Origin: Eonycteris spelaea
Lineage: Eukaryota > Chordata > Mammalia > Chiroptera > Pteropodidae
DNA: 64,000 nucleotides
NCBI GenBank assembly: GCA_003508835.1
Contig: PUFA01000144.1
Coordinates: forward strand, 3,596,001-3,660,000
Direction of reading: 5' to 3'
In this document: piece after piece, positions 11,982-22,385 of the stretch
Numbering within the stretch: the first letter of the stretch is position 1
How the letters are laid out: every line of letters begins with the position of its first letter
Notes under the pieces: generated by a model
Told to the model about the DNA's origin: nothing
Databases searched by the model: none
What the model saw: the letters and a program-made list of their open reading frames with translations, nothing else
Position numbers and translations under genes: made by a program

Positions 11982-13200
11982 CTGTGCATGCCCTACCTTT
12001 CTCCCAGAGAGTCTAATCTCACTGGAGGATTCTCTGTGTGAAGGATTTGGATACAGCCCTTACTTCTCTGGGCTTCTCCAGAAAGATACTCGTTAATGAT
12101 GTGTGACTTGTTCTCGTGGTGATGATAATAAAACCTGTGATTGCCTGCCCCCCAACCTGTGGAGGAGGGGCTAACAGAAGATCACAGGGTCAGAGAGAAG
12201 GCCTTGGGCTTGGGTAGCCATGTTGGGATGGCCCGGTCTCTGTTTATCGTGAAGGTTCTTTCAACATTATTGCTTTTGTTTATTGAAACCCAACCCCCCT
12301 GGCGCTCGCCACCCTTGGCAGTGGGCCCAGACCTGCCCAGGCCCCAGCCTGCCAGTCCTGGCCAAGAGGACTGGGGGTGAAGGGAGCGCTGGCCAGGCCC
12401 CATTCCAGGAGCCCTGTTTGCTTACAGCCTAAGGCACTAACCCCCCTTCTTTATGTCTTGCTTACAAGACAGCATTTGGAGACAATTTCTCATCAGACCT
12501 TCTTATAAACATCCTCCTGGATGAAGCAAGCCCGAAGGAGCCCTTATTAGAAACACCTGCACAAGACAGCAAGCCTGGTGAATGACAGTTTGCAGAGCTG
12601 CCACTGGCCCCCCTGCCAATCCTGGGGCTGGTAAACGGCTGAGATGGGAGATGGGAGTGAGAGTTTGGGTGGGGTGCAGTCTCTTTTCTCCCCCTCCCCT
12701 CATCCCTAAGCCCTCACAGGGCCAGCATTGCTGGAGCAGCACCCTTCTCGTTGCTGTGGGAGACTCAGGGGTGTCAAGAAGGCTCAGCGAAGGGAATCTC
12801 TCATTAGCTGCTTCTTGTGGTGCCCAGAACTACCCCCATCAGCCACCACTCTGTGTTAATCATTATCCTCTTCAGGTTCTCTAAATAAGGTGGCAGCCAC
12901 ACTTCTTTGGCACACACACATCTCCAGGAGTGTCAACATATTGAGCTTCTTAGCACATTAAATGAATGAGAATGTTCAAGGCTTTCGTTACTGTCCACAT
13001 TCGAGGGGAGATTCGTGGGGAGAGGCAGATAGGACGCTCCCTACACTGAATTCCCAGGCTGAGGGTAATCTTGACATGACAGCAAAGACACAGAAAAAGC
13101 AGTCACCGAGTCCAAAGGCCACATCTTTTACTATGAGGCAGTGTCACGTCGCCTACCCTGCTCCAACCAAACATTTTAGTAAATCCTTGTTTTGCTAAGA
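11982..13200. other. No gene recognised
   Basis: Unique-looking sequence. At 12238-12290 an AT-rich island in GC-rich DNA contains two TGTTTAT words and a CATTATTGCTTTTG stretch. These fit forkhead- and SOX-like binding words and could mark a small regulatory element. Open frames at 12141-12380 and 12582-12884 have no recognisable product. Confidence 0.45.
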
Positions 13201-13209
13201 CAAAGTATT

Positions 13210-13256
13210 AAAAAAAAAACAAACGAACAAGCAAGCAAACAAACAAACAAACAAAA
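13210..13256 (+). repeat. A-rich (CAAA)n microsatellite
   Basis: A run of A followed by variant CAAA/CGAA/CAAG tetranucleotides. It looks like a decayed poly(A) tail or a simple repeat. No element body was recognised next to it. Confidence 0.85.
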
Positions 13257-13759
13257 TGAAGAACGGAGGAAGAGAAAGAGGGACTATGAGCCCTGAAGTC
13301 CTAAGAAATGAATTTTTGTGCCACAGTGTTTTGTCATTGGTCTTTGATGGGCCCTTCTAGCACACCTTGTACCCTTCCACCCCCACCTCACCTGGGACTT
13401 CTGGCCAAGCATACCTGAATCTCTTTCTGCAATTCTGTTCACAGAATCTCTTCGCCTTTACTTGTAGACCCATCCTGGGACCAGACCCTGCTCTGGGTCA
13501 TTCCATGGCCCTTCTAGGGTCCTGGAAACAGACTATCTTTTGCTTCTAGGGCTAGACACCCTCTTGTAGTATCCTTCCAAAGGAGGGCTGGACAGTTCTA
13601 GAGGGAGTAGAGACATGACGTTCTCTCAGGGTCTAAGGAGAAAGCCTGTACTCCATCCCACCCGTCACCTGGACCTCCCAGCAGGCCACAGAGCTCTGAG
13701 CAGGATGGAGGTGGAGAAAGGCTCAGGAAGGGTCACTGGAAGGAAACCTGTCTTTAATG

Positions 13760-14240
13760 AGTTGGGCAGAAAGAGGAAGCACAAGACTCCATGAAATAAA
13801 TTTGTGAAATCTTTATTTCGATAAATCCAGTTTCTAAAAAAAAAAACCAGCAACTGGTAGGAAAAGAAAATGTAATTTATGCCCATTGAAAGGAGGCCAG
13901 GTTTAAATTGATGAAGTCTCTTGTTTATGTAATAAATCCATTTTCATTCATGTCACCAATATATTTATCCACACATCCTGGTCCAAGTCAAATCTTCATT
14001 ATTTTATTATTCAATGGGGGCAGAGGGGAGGGCAGGGGAACAGAGTTCTGTGTCGAATTAATAAAGTCTCACTCTCTCCCCCAGATCCCTGCTTGCACGG
14101 GGACAATTTATTCATTCCTAAGAAGGAGGCAGAAGAACTGGATGCAATTTATGTGCTTTGAAAGAGACCCAAACGTAATTAGGCAAAGTCTCAAGTTCAC
14201 CAAGAAATAAATCCCAGAGAAAGTAGCCGGGGGTAAAATT
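13760..14240. promoter_or_regulatory. Candidate enhancer: cluster of TTTAT/TAATT words
   Basis: About 480 bp of AT-rich sequence set in GC-rich surroundings, not matching any repeat I know. It contains many homeobox-type words: CTTTATTTCGATAAATCC, AATTTATGCCCATTG, TTGTTTATGTAATAAATCC, CGAATTAATAAAG, CAATTTATTCATTCC, GCAATTTATGTGC, ACGTAATTAGGC and AAGAAATAAATCCC. Such dense TTTATG/TAAT words fit CDX, posterior HOX or similar binding. There is no direct evidence of function or conservation here. Confidence 0.25.
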
Positions 14241-14454
14241 TACGTTCCCTGAAAGTCTGAAAGCCCTCTCTCCCACTGGCCTCCCACCCCTCCCCCAGGC
14301 CACCGTGCTTGGTTAGCCCTCCAGACCCCAGGGGTTCTCTCCAGCACCCCCACTTCCCAGGTTGCACCCCCCCGTGTCTACATGGCACTTTCCTCAGCCT
14401 GCAGGTTCCCTAGGGGACGCTCACCCTGCCTTTTCATCTTTCCTCTTGACACAT

Positions 14455-14474
14455 ACACACACACACACACACAC
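14455..14474 (+). repeat. (AC)n microsatellite
   Basis: Ten uninterrupted AC dinucleotides. A nearby ACACAT extends it slightly to the left. Confidence 0.95.
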
Positions 14475-14620
14475 TCACCCCTCAGGCCACTGTCCATTGA
14501 CTCTGCAGGTCCAGTCATGGCAGTCGATAAGATGGGGGGACTTCTCATCCTCTAGGGATATTTGCTACAGAAAAAAATGAACTGCAGTGAGTGCCCTGGC
14601 CTTCACACCCTATCAGAGGG

Positions 14621-14651
14621 TTTTTTTGTTTTTGTTTTTGTTTTTGTTTTT
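14621..14651 (+). repeat. (GTTTTT)n microsatellite
   Basis: A T7 run followed by four GTTTTT units. It could be the reverse-strand A-rich tail of an unrecognised minus-strand retroposon. Confidence 0.9.
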
Positions 14652-15289
14652 GAGCAAGGCAGTTCTCTGAGATAAACCAGGGAAGTTTCATGGGCAGCCC
14701 CTCTCAGAGTGAGGTAGGTCACACTTCACTCTGGAGGCCCCCACATCTCTCATTCAAGATGAGGACGCAGGCTAGGGGATGAGCTTTTTCGAGGGAGTGA
14801 ACATTTAGTAGTTGGATGAAGGTGGTTCAGGATTTTTAAAACCATCAGTTGGCAGAATCCAGAGAGCTTGGGTCAGGGACAATGAGAGACTTATGCTCCC
14901 AAAGGGAAACTTGTGAGGGGCGTGGTCAGAGCAGAGCTCTCCACCCCATGAGGCTGCCTGGTGCAGGCAGCACACAGCCGTAGAAGTTTATGGCTGGGAA
15001 ACCTTCATTCCCATCCTCCGCCTGCCAAGCAAGTCCCTAAGGATATAGCTTTGTGTGGCCATGGCAGCGAAGATGCCTCCAGGACTGTGTCTGCTTGCCT
15101 GAGAGGCTTTTGGACACACAACTGAAGGCTCGTGTTGCTCCAGACAGACTGTAGGGCCTTAACCAGGGTCCAGCCTTACCCCAGCTTCCCCTGGTGAGGA
15201 GTTAGGCTTGTGCTGGTTAGAGGCAAAACTCCCTCTGGGAGGGGCGGGAAGGTGAGGGAGGTCTAAAAGGAGCCCAGGCCTTGACCATT
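14652..15289. other. No gene recognised
   Basis: GC-rich unique-looking sequence. No repeat, exon pattern or long frame was recognised. Confidence 0.5.
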
Positions 15290-15985
15290 ATTGGGAGAAG
15301 GACAGACATGACAAAGGAGGTGTAAGACAAATCCGCAGGACTGTATAGGGTGAAGCAGTGAAAAGGGAAGAAATGGGGACAGCTCTTAGGTTTCTGGCGC
15401 GAGCACCTACCAGACCAGTGATGCTATTTGCTGCAATGGAGTGTGCTAGGGGAGGAGGAGCCAGGCTGAGGCAGGGGAGTGTAACAATGATCAGTTTATC
15501 CAACAAGTGGCAGGTTTGCGGGCAAAGCGGGGTTGAGCTGGTTCAGTTTGAGGCAAGTGAGTTGGCCAAGATTGTCATGTTCCCAGGGAGATGTCCGGTC
15601 AAGACATAATTCAGGTGGAAGAACTGGGAGTCACTGGCATTGAGATGGTCATGAATGCCAGGCCACAGCCCAGCTGTGTTTGTCCAGGGAGAGTGAGGGG
15701 AGTGAGGAGAGAGAGGCCGAGGCCAAGGGAAGAGGAAGAGGGGCCTGAGAAGGATCAGGGAAGGCACAGCCAAAGGAAGTTGAGGACAGGGAAGGTGGTA
15801 TCAAGAATGGGGCCATACCAACAGCGTTCAAAGTTGTGAGAGGATGATGCAGTGAGGACTGAGACTGCTCTATCACCGCAGAGAGGTTGCTGATGGCCTT
15901 GATGAGAGCCCTTTTGGTGGAGTGAGGGGACAGAGCAGAGGCCCCTCTTTGGCAGATAAAGGCAGGAGCATGGCACGGTATGTCC
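15290..15985 (-). mobile_element. L2 LINE, ORF2 region, minus
   Basis: The plus strand reads as the complement of the L2 reverse transcriptase region. Diagnostic text is TTAGGTTTCTGGCGCGAGCA at about 15387, the GAGTCACTGGCATTGAGATG section at about 15628, and GCTGATGGCCTTGATGAGAG at about 15889. The open frames on both strands across this stretch (for example 15358-15609 plus) are by-products. The element is old, frameshifted and inactive. Confidence 0.75.
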
Positions 15986-17189
15986 CTGGCAGGATAGAAT
16001 TAACCCTACAGGCTGAACAAGGACAGACATGGGATCACAAAACCAAATGCTGGCACAGAGTCTATCAGGGGGCTGGTTCCCAGGGGAGAAGGCCCGGGCA
16101 GCTTGGATGGCATGTGGGGCACTTTTTCCTCAGAGATGAGAGGGAAGGGGGCTCTGGACATGAGATGGCGGGCTGCGCCCAACTGGGGAAGATAAGGGTG
16201 GGGGATTGGAATGTGGTAGGAGCTGCATGGTGAACCCCAGGCCTGACTTCCTTCCAAGCTGATGCTCTTTGTAAGAACCTTGGATTTCTGGCTTCTGCTG
16301 GATGCTGGTTAACAAGGCAACAGGCTGCCTGCCCTGTCCCTGGAGAACGCTGGCACCTGACAGAACCTGACAAGACCAGTTTTAGCATCTACTCTCCTTT
16401 GTTTGGCTCAAGGGAGGCTTCTCGGACACAGGGTCCCAGCTTTTCCAGCCAGCACACCCAGTTGGCCATACTAATTGGAAGTGACCTGGATGCTGGGAAT
16501 GCTATGCCTTTCTCCAAAAGGCCGGGCTGGCCCCATTTGTGGGCGAACTGCCTTAGAAGCTTGCTCCCCCACAGGCCACACCTCTGGAAAAGTTATCGTG
16601 ACTGAAGGGGCGCATCTGATCCAACTGACACATTATTGCTCAATAGCAGCCCGTAGCATACATTGACAGGAAATGGGCTCGCAGTTCAGCCAAAGGGCTG
16701 GTGTCTTTGATGAGGCAACAACTGCTGTATCTGTGACTTGGGCTTTCTCGAGGCTTCATGCAGCCTCTCACCTTCAAACTCCCTCTGCCTATTGGCAGCC
16801 TCAGGTCAGCTCTGGATGACCTGGGCAGGTCTGCTTGAGTAGCTGTGAAGACACTGGGGAGGGTTAGGACCATCCTATGGCTGGGGCTGGGGCTGGGGAG
16901 GGGCAGTGGTGGACAGATGGTCACTTTCGTACCTCTCCAGTGGTGCTTTTTCTCTGGCCACACACCACTGATGGGGACCACTTGATCTCAGTCTGATTCC
17001 TCTGTCTGGGCAGCAGGGACCCTGGCTATAAAATTCTTGTTTCATGAGGCTCTCTGGGAAGCCAGAACTCCCCGGGCAAGCCTACCAGGGCAGCCCAGAG
17101 AAGCACAGTGAGGGAAGCACTATTTCCAAGATGAGTTCCATCTCAGCGTCACTCTATGAGCAACTCATTTCTGAAGAGCCCAAACACCA
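15986..17189. other. No gene recognised
   Basis: GC-rich unique-looking sequence with overlapping chance frames (for example 16065-16388 minus and 16640-16981 minus). Three GGGGCT copies stand in tandem at about 16880-16896. No repeat family was recognised. Confidence 0.45.
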
Positions 17190-17204
17190 ACTGGTTGCCA
17201 GAGA

Positions 17205-17432
17205 TTTTTTTTTTTAATTTTTAATTTTTATTTTTAGGTAAGGCAACCCTTGGTTGACCTCACAGATTGCAAGGACCTTGTCAGCTTATAATCCCTTATT
17301 TTTTTATTTTTTATGCCTACAGCACCTGACCTTCCTAGGTGGTCTCCCATCCGAGTACTTATCAGGCCCAACCCTGCTTAGCTTCCAGGATGAGATGGAA
17401 TTGAGCTTGTTCAGGGTAGCATGGCTGTAGAC
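17205..17432 (-). mobile_element. 5S rRNA-derived SINE, full-length head
   Basis: On the minus strand this is a retroposon with three parts: a 5S rRNA-like head (119 nt, 17432 down to 17314), a family-specific 3' unit (about 17300 down to 17230) and an A-rich tail (down to 17205). The head keeps the 5S start GTCTAC, the internal GAAGCTAAGCAGGG box, the GGATGGGAGACC box and the end GGTGCTGTAGGC, and aligns over its full length. It therefore retains remnants of the internal RNA polymerase III type 1 promoter. A probable target duplication flanks it: ACTGGTTGCCAGAGA (17190-17204) and ACTGGTTGTCGCAGA (17431-17445). It is not a working 5S gene: it has many substitutions and a SINE tail. Confidence 0.88.
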
Positions 17433-19570
17433 TGGTTGTCGCAGATCTTGGAAGAGGTCCCTGGCTTCTTCATGAAGTGCTGACAATGGATGAAGATCCC
17501 AGGATTCTGCTGCCCTCGGCCTAGGCAGGAGAGGATAGGGTGTGGGGAGAAAAGTCAGTGGAAGCCCAAGTCTCCTCCTCTGTTCTGCCTCAGCCCCCAG
17601 CAAGTCCCCTTAGTAGACCTGCTGTCTCCCAAGAGCAGGCCCGGAGAAGGGGATTCATGTGCAAGTTATTTATCAAGAAAATTCTTTCAGGAGAAACCAG
17701 AGAAGGGAGTAGAGAAAGCAGGACAGAAACAAGGGGAAGCTAAGTAATGGTGTGATTTCAGGTGTAGTCACAGCTCCTGTCTGATCCTGCAGAGAGCTTC
17801 GGAGCACAAATTACACCACAGAGTTTATCTCCCTGCCTTCACCCCCAAGATAAGGAAACTAGGCTGCCATGTGCCTCCACCAAGCAGGTAGTTGCTTCAG
17901 TCTGCCCCAAGAGGCTAGAAACTCTCAGCACTTCCAGATCTCTGGGAGTCTGAGTGAAGTGGATCCAGTGACACAAAAGTAGCCTTCATAGGTGCAAACT
18001 CCTAGTGGAGAAGCTCACAAGAGCTGGAGGACAGGTGCACAGAACTTGCAAAGGGCATCTGGGCAGAGCCCAATTGCATCTTTTTCACCTGGTGACGTCA
18101 TTGATTAAAGATTGCCTCCTAAAGCTCAAGAAAGGTGTTGAAGAGCCTCTTTGTTTCCAGAGCTCTTAAACTTTTGTCCTAAGCAGTGGGCTCAAATTCC
18201 AGCAAATTGTCTATTCTCTATTTTGGCCAGGTACCCAACAGCTGGACCTGAAGCAGAGTCTTTGGTCTGCACTAAAGGGGCAACTTCTCTGTTCCAAGTA
18301 TCAAACCTACCAGCCTGATGCTTTCAAGTTTAGCAAGAGGTGGGCAGCTCTCTCATCTGTAACCCTCAGATTTGGATTGGCAATGTTCCCCCGCATTATC
18401 GTGTCACACTATTCCACCCAACAGAGGCAGCAGTTGAGAACCATCCACCCTCTTCCCAGTATGGATCTTCCTCTCTTGCTTTTGACTCCTAGTAAGGAAC
18501 CACTTTGGGGCCAATTGTGTGGCTTTGGTATAGCTCATGTGTATCCTGAGAACCTCGGTGGCCACACCACCACTCTGGGAGTCACCAGAGTATCCATCTG
18601 ACAGAGAAGGGCCCTTTGTGAAATGGGATAAAGGAGAACCAGTTTCTAGTCCCTTCCTTGTTCTCTGGGACTGGACGCTTTTGGTTCATCTGGGCAGCTT
18701 TAGTCATGACAACCAGAAAGACTGGGCTACAGGACATGACAACCACTCACTCCCCTAAGGGCTACAAGCCTTACTCAAGAAGCACCAGAGCTGTGCTCTT
18801 GGTCCATTACCTGGACTTCTCCAAACAAAAGCCAATGAGCTCCCAAAGAGAAGCAGTATAAGCTAGAATTCCATGTGGTCATTGTCTATTTTCCTTTTGA
18901 CTGCAAAATTTTGTGTTTAGGAAACCAACCACAGCCTGCATTTATGTGCATTTCCTGATATAATTTTCCCTTATTTACTTAAACTCCCTCCACACACCTC
19001 TGGATTAGGGGCCATCTATCTAGACACTGTTCCTGATGAGAATTCCTTAACTCTCCAAAAAGATAGCAATCCTCTTGCCTCTGTCATCAGCAAAGTTCAT
19101 GGTCATGCCTTAAATCAACAGCAGAGGATGTTTTCACTCTGGTAGCTTGCCCAAAATTGTAACCTGAACTCTCTGGTACTCAGTCTATTCAAAGCTCGGT
19201 TTGGAGAAATAGTTATCATGGTGGTTGTGGGGAGAGTTCCTGGTGATATTAAAAATCTCATTCCTGAATCAAGCCAGGCTATCCTAAGTCACCAGAGAGC
19301 ACATACTTGGACCACAGGGCTTTGAACTCTCCTATAATTGCTGTTACTGAATTGCCTTTTGCTCCTCAGCTTGGATTTCATCCCTATAATCAATAGCAAG
19401 TTTCATATAACTGTACATGTGCTTTGAAACTTAGTAAGTTGTATGTAATTTGCTATTTATTATGGAAATGTTGCCTAAGATCTTGTCTATTAAAACACAC
19501 ATTTCTCCCAGGAGCAATCCACAAGAGAAAATTCTCTCTGACCTCATAGCCAGAAAACCAGAGTCACTGG

Positions 19571-19573
<3 letters not shown>
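17433..19573. other. No gene recognised
   Basis: About 2.1 kb without a recognised gene. A segment at 17622-17740 may be an unnamed interspersed repeat. From about 18050 to 19420 the text has moderate GC and no repeat I can identify. Its frames (18377-18601, 18658-18861) are short and unlike any family I know. A decayed retroposed gene or retroviral piece is possible but not supported. Confidence 0.4.

Positions 19574-19617
<44 letters not shown>
19574..19617 (+). repeat. (CT)n microsatellite
   Basis: About 22 tandem TC units, (GA)n on the other strand. The arginine/glutamate and serine/leucine repeat frames on the two strands here are artefacts of this repeat. Confidence 0.97.
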
Positions 19618-19622
<5 letters not shown>

Positions 19623-19744
19623 CAGTGAGAATTGTAAATAATCCTCTGCTCCTCTTTGTTTTGGCTTCTGGGAAGCTCAAAGCCAAATTAGCACCCTATC
19701 TCTATTAGTGGCACATAGTGTGAGAGTTTCTGTAAAATAGCTGG

Positions 19745-20130
19745 GTGGAGGGAATGCTCATCTTCAACTTTCCTAGATATTATCAAATTATTGTCCAAGG
19801 AAGTTGTAGCTATTTACATGCCCATCAAGTGACCCACAGTGCTCCTGTTTCTCCCTCTCCTCATCAACACTGAGTATCATCATGCACTATGCTTAGTTGT
19901 TGCCAAGTCAAGGAGTTTGAAGTGGCATCTCACTGTTTCTTCAATTTGCCTTTCCTTAATTACTTAGGAGCATCTTTTCATATATTCATTGGCCTTGGGG
20001 TTAACTCACCAGCAAGTTACCTGTTCAGGGCCTTTGTCTCTTTTTGTCTATTGGAATATTAATCTTTCTCTTATTGACTTCTGTAAGATTTACAAGAATT
20101 CTCAACTTTCTTTTATGACTGATTTCATCT
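19745..20130 (-). mobile_element. L1 LINE 3' region, minus
   Basis: Complement of the distal ORF2/3' UTR of an old L1. It shows the typical progression from 'aaattattgtccaa..' through CCTCTCCTCATCAACACTGA and AGTGGCATCTCACTGTTTC to the CATATATTCATTGGCC region. It is diverged and truncated at both ends. Confidence 0.75.
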
Positions 20131-20198
20131 GACCTCCCTATTCTGTTTTGCCCCCAACTTGATTTCTTTGGCTATTTATTTTTTATTTTTGCTATCTC

Positions 20199-20520
20199 CA
20201 GTTATCTTTGAACAATACAGGTTTGGACTGCATGAGTCCAATATACACAAATTTTTTCCAATAAATACCTGTACTGTTTTCAATTCATAGTTGGGAGTCC
20301 TCATATGTGGAGGACCAACTGTATGCATTGATCTAAGCCATTTTATATGAGACTCAAGCATCTGTGGGTTTTGGTATTTGCCAGGGGTCCTGAAACCAAT
20401 TCCCCTCAGATACCAAGGGACGACTTAAGTTTTGGGAAGTCAAAAGTTATGTGTGGATTTTTGACTGCATGGGAGGTCGGCTTCCCTCACCCTTGCGTTG
20501 TTTTGTTCAAAGGTCAACTG
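20199..20520 (+). mobile_element. Tigger-type (Tc1/mariner) MITE
   Basis: This 322-bp element has matching ends: CAGTTATCTTTGAAC on the left, and on the right the complement CAGTTGACCTTTGAAC. A TA follows the right end, as expected for Tc1/mariner insertions. The left flank reads TC, presumably a mutated TA. Internal words AATAAATACCTGTACTG, CCATTTTATATGAGACTCAA and GGGGTCCTGAAACCAATTCC are those of the Tigger-derived non-autonomous families. It contains no transposase. Confidence 0.85.
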
Positions 20521-20555
20521 TACATCTGTGTGAGCTACACAAATACTCTTGGAGT

Positions 20556-20900
20556 TGTATTAATCAGAGTAGGGTAATTATGGTAGTAAATAACTCCCAA
20601 GTTGAAATGGCTTAGAAATAAGAGTGTCTTGCTTTCTACTGCATCAATCCAATGCAAGCATTGCTGATTGCCTGGCTCTCCTCATAGCATGATTCTGGGA
20701 ATCTGGAATCTGCCAGCTCCCTGGTTCCAGAGGTCTCGGCTGAACTCTCCACAATCAGCCAGGATGGAAGATTATGGGGAAGGTTCTTGGAGCCAGGTTC
20801 AGAGCGCCCTCCATCACTTCTGCTCTAACCCATTGGCCAGGACTTAGTCCCTGCAACGTGTGGGAAATGCCTTGCCCAGGAGGCAGAGGAAGTGAGGCTG
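20556..20900 (-). mobile_element. MaLR-type LTR fragment, probable
   Basis: On the plus strand this resembles the reverse of a family that opens with 'tattgctgc..aacaaa..accccaaaac' and later has 'ccattggccaggactt'. I assign it tentatively to the ERVL-MaLR (MLT1-like) LTRs. It is a weak match, mainly over 20575-20720 and 20815-20880. Confidence 0.45.
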
Positions 20901-21789
20901 GGAGAATATGCCACCATTTCTACCATTCTCCGGTTAGAAACACACACTGACTTTGTCTTTCACTCCATGATGATGGTGCCATGTGGTGGTGTTTGCTTTA
21001 TGCCATCTCCGATCTGTTCATTTGGAAGCAGCAAAGCAGAAGTACATGCAGACTTGGTAGAAGAACAGCCATGTGGAAGTCCACATGGAAGTCTCAGAAC
21101 TGCCTTGAACTGGAATCACCTTGAAATGTTATGAATACCTGACTTTTTTAGAAGAATAGAGAAAGAAAGGACAGAGGAAGAAAAAAGCATGGGGAAATGG
21201 TGACACAAAGGGAGACATGTGTTTCTAGGTAAATGGAGTGATTTGCATTATCAGGCATATAGAGAGAGAGTCAATAAAATAAAGAATAGCAATCAGGGTC
21301 ACAGGTGGCCCAAGGAAGTGGGCCATGGAGGCTGGGGAATGAGGAGGCCTTGAGGAACTGTGAGGAACTGGAGCTTTGAGACTAGAATCCTCTCCTTTGA
21401 GGAGAGGAGGGAGCCAGGTAGGCATAGCCAGAGGGCACATGTCTGGAGATGCTGAGAGCTGTCCTAACCGCTGTCCCCTTCTGAGTCAGGGAGGAGCAAA
21501 CAAATGAGGTGAGCACAGCCCCTGCCTCAGGGGCTCACTATCTGGCAGGACAGATATAGCCCCAACTGATTACAGCCAGACTATGATAAATCATGCAATA
21601 AATCTGTTACCAAGCTTCTAGCAGGACAGAAATCAGGGAAATGGATTCTGCCAAGAGGAACGAGAAGCCGTTTATGCTGGGCTTTAAAAGATAAGTGGAA
21701 TGTGTAACAGGTGGTTAGGAGGAAATGGAGAGAACTCTGCAGATCCTGCTCCTTGGAATGAAGCAGTCCACTTACGATAGGCACTCAGC

Positions 21790-21910
21790 AAATTTAATTG
21801 CTCGCAACTATGCTATGTTATTAGCCCCACTTTGCTGATAAGGACACGGAGGTATGAAGATATGTGAGGAGACTTGCCCAGAACCTCAGCCAGAAAATGG
21901 CAGAACTGGC
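21790..21910 (-). mobile_element. MIR SINE, diverged
   Basis: The plus strand has TTAGCCCCACTTTGCTGATA followed by GAGGAGACTTGCCCAGAACC and AGAAAATGGCAGAACT. This is the order seen in reverse-oriented MIRs. It is strongly diverged. Confidence 0.55.
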
Positions 21911-22261
21911 AGAAGAAAGAGCATGAGTAAAGACACGAAGAGCAGAAAGCAGGAGTGTGTTTAGGGCAGAAGTGTCATCTGGCTTTCCTCTGCCACCCAG
22001 ACTCTGAAACTCAGGAGGGGTGTCCACCAGGTCCAGCCCGGCCTCCTCCCACTGCTAATGCCCAGCTTCCCTCTCAGAGTGGGGTCCAGAACAAGACCAT
22101 CTGCCCAGCGTGTGCCCACACCCTCCTTGGGAGCCTGATCCCTGGGCTAGCTCTACGCCTGGAGATGGGGGGCCATCTCCAATGAGCACCAACGAGCCAT
22201 GGAAAGAGTAGGGGTCCAAAACCTGCCTCAGACCCTCTGCAGTGTGTGATGTTAGTTACAT

Positions 22262-22385
22262 TGCTGGTTTTTCTTGGTTTCCTCACTCACAAGATGAGGG
22301 TACTAACAGCAGTGTTGCAGGGCTGTCTGAGGATTCAATAGGGAAACTAGATGTAGATGTCTCATGCAGTCCACTGGGGTTTGTA
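22262..22385 (+). mobile_element. MIR SINE, sense
   Basis: Sense MIR: GGTTTCCTCACTCACAAGAT is followed by GGGTACTAACAGCAGTG and GAGGATTCAATAGGG, as in the MIR core and 3' part. Confidence 0.65.

Noticed and set aside
15290..16388. Cluster of open frames on both strands as a gene
   Set aside because: The stretch to 15985 reads as the complement of L2 ORF2. The remaining frames overlap in several phases, as expected by chance.
17314..17432. Functional 5S rRNA gene
   Set aside because: Many substitutions relative to 5S, joined to a SINE-specific 3' unit and an A tail, with target duplications. It is a retroposon.
18377..18601. Retroviral integrase-like fragment
   Set aside because: A short FPRIIVSH-like phrase recalls integrase text, but no catalytic residues, zinc-binding part or neighbouring pol text could be seen.
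19431..19641. Arg/Glu-repeat and Ser/Leu-repeat proteins
   Set aside because: They are translations of a (CT)n/(GA)n microsatellite.
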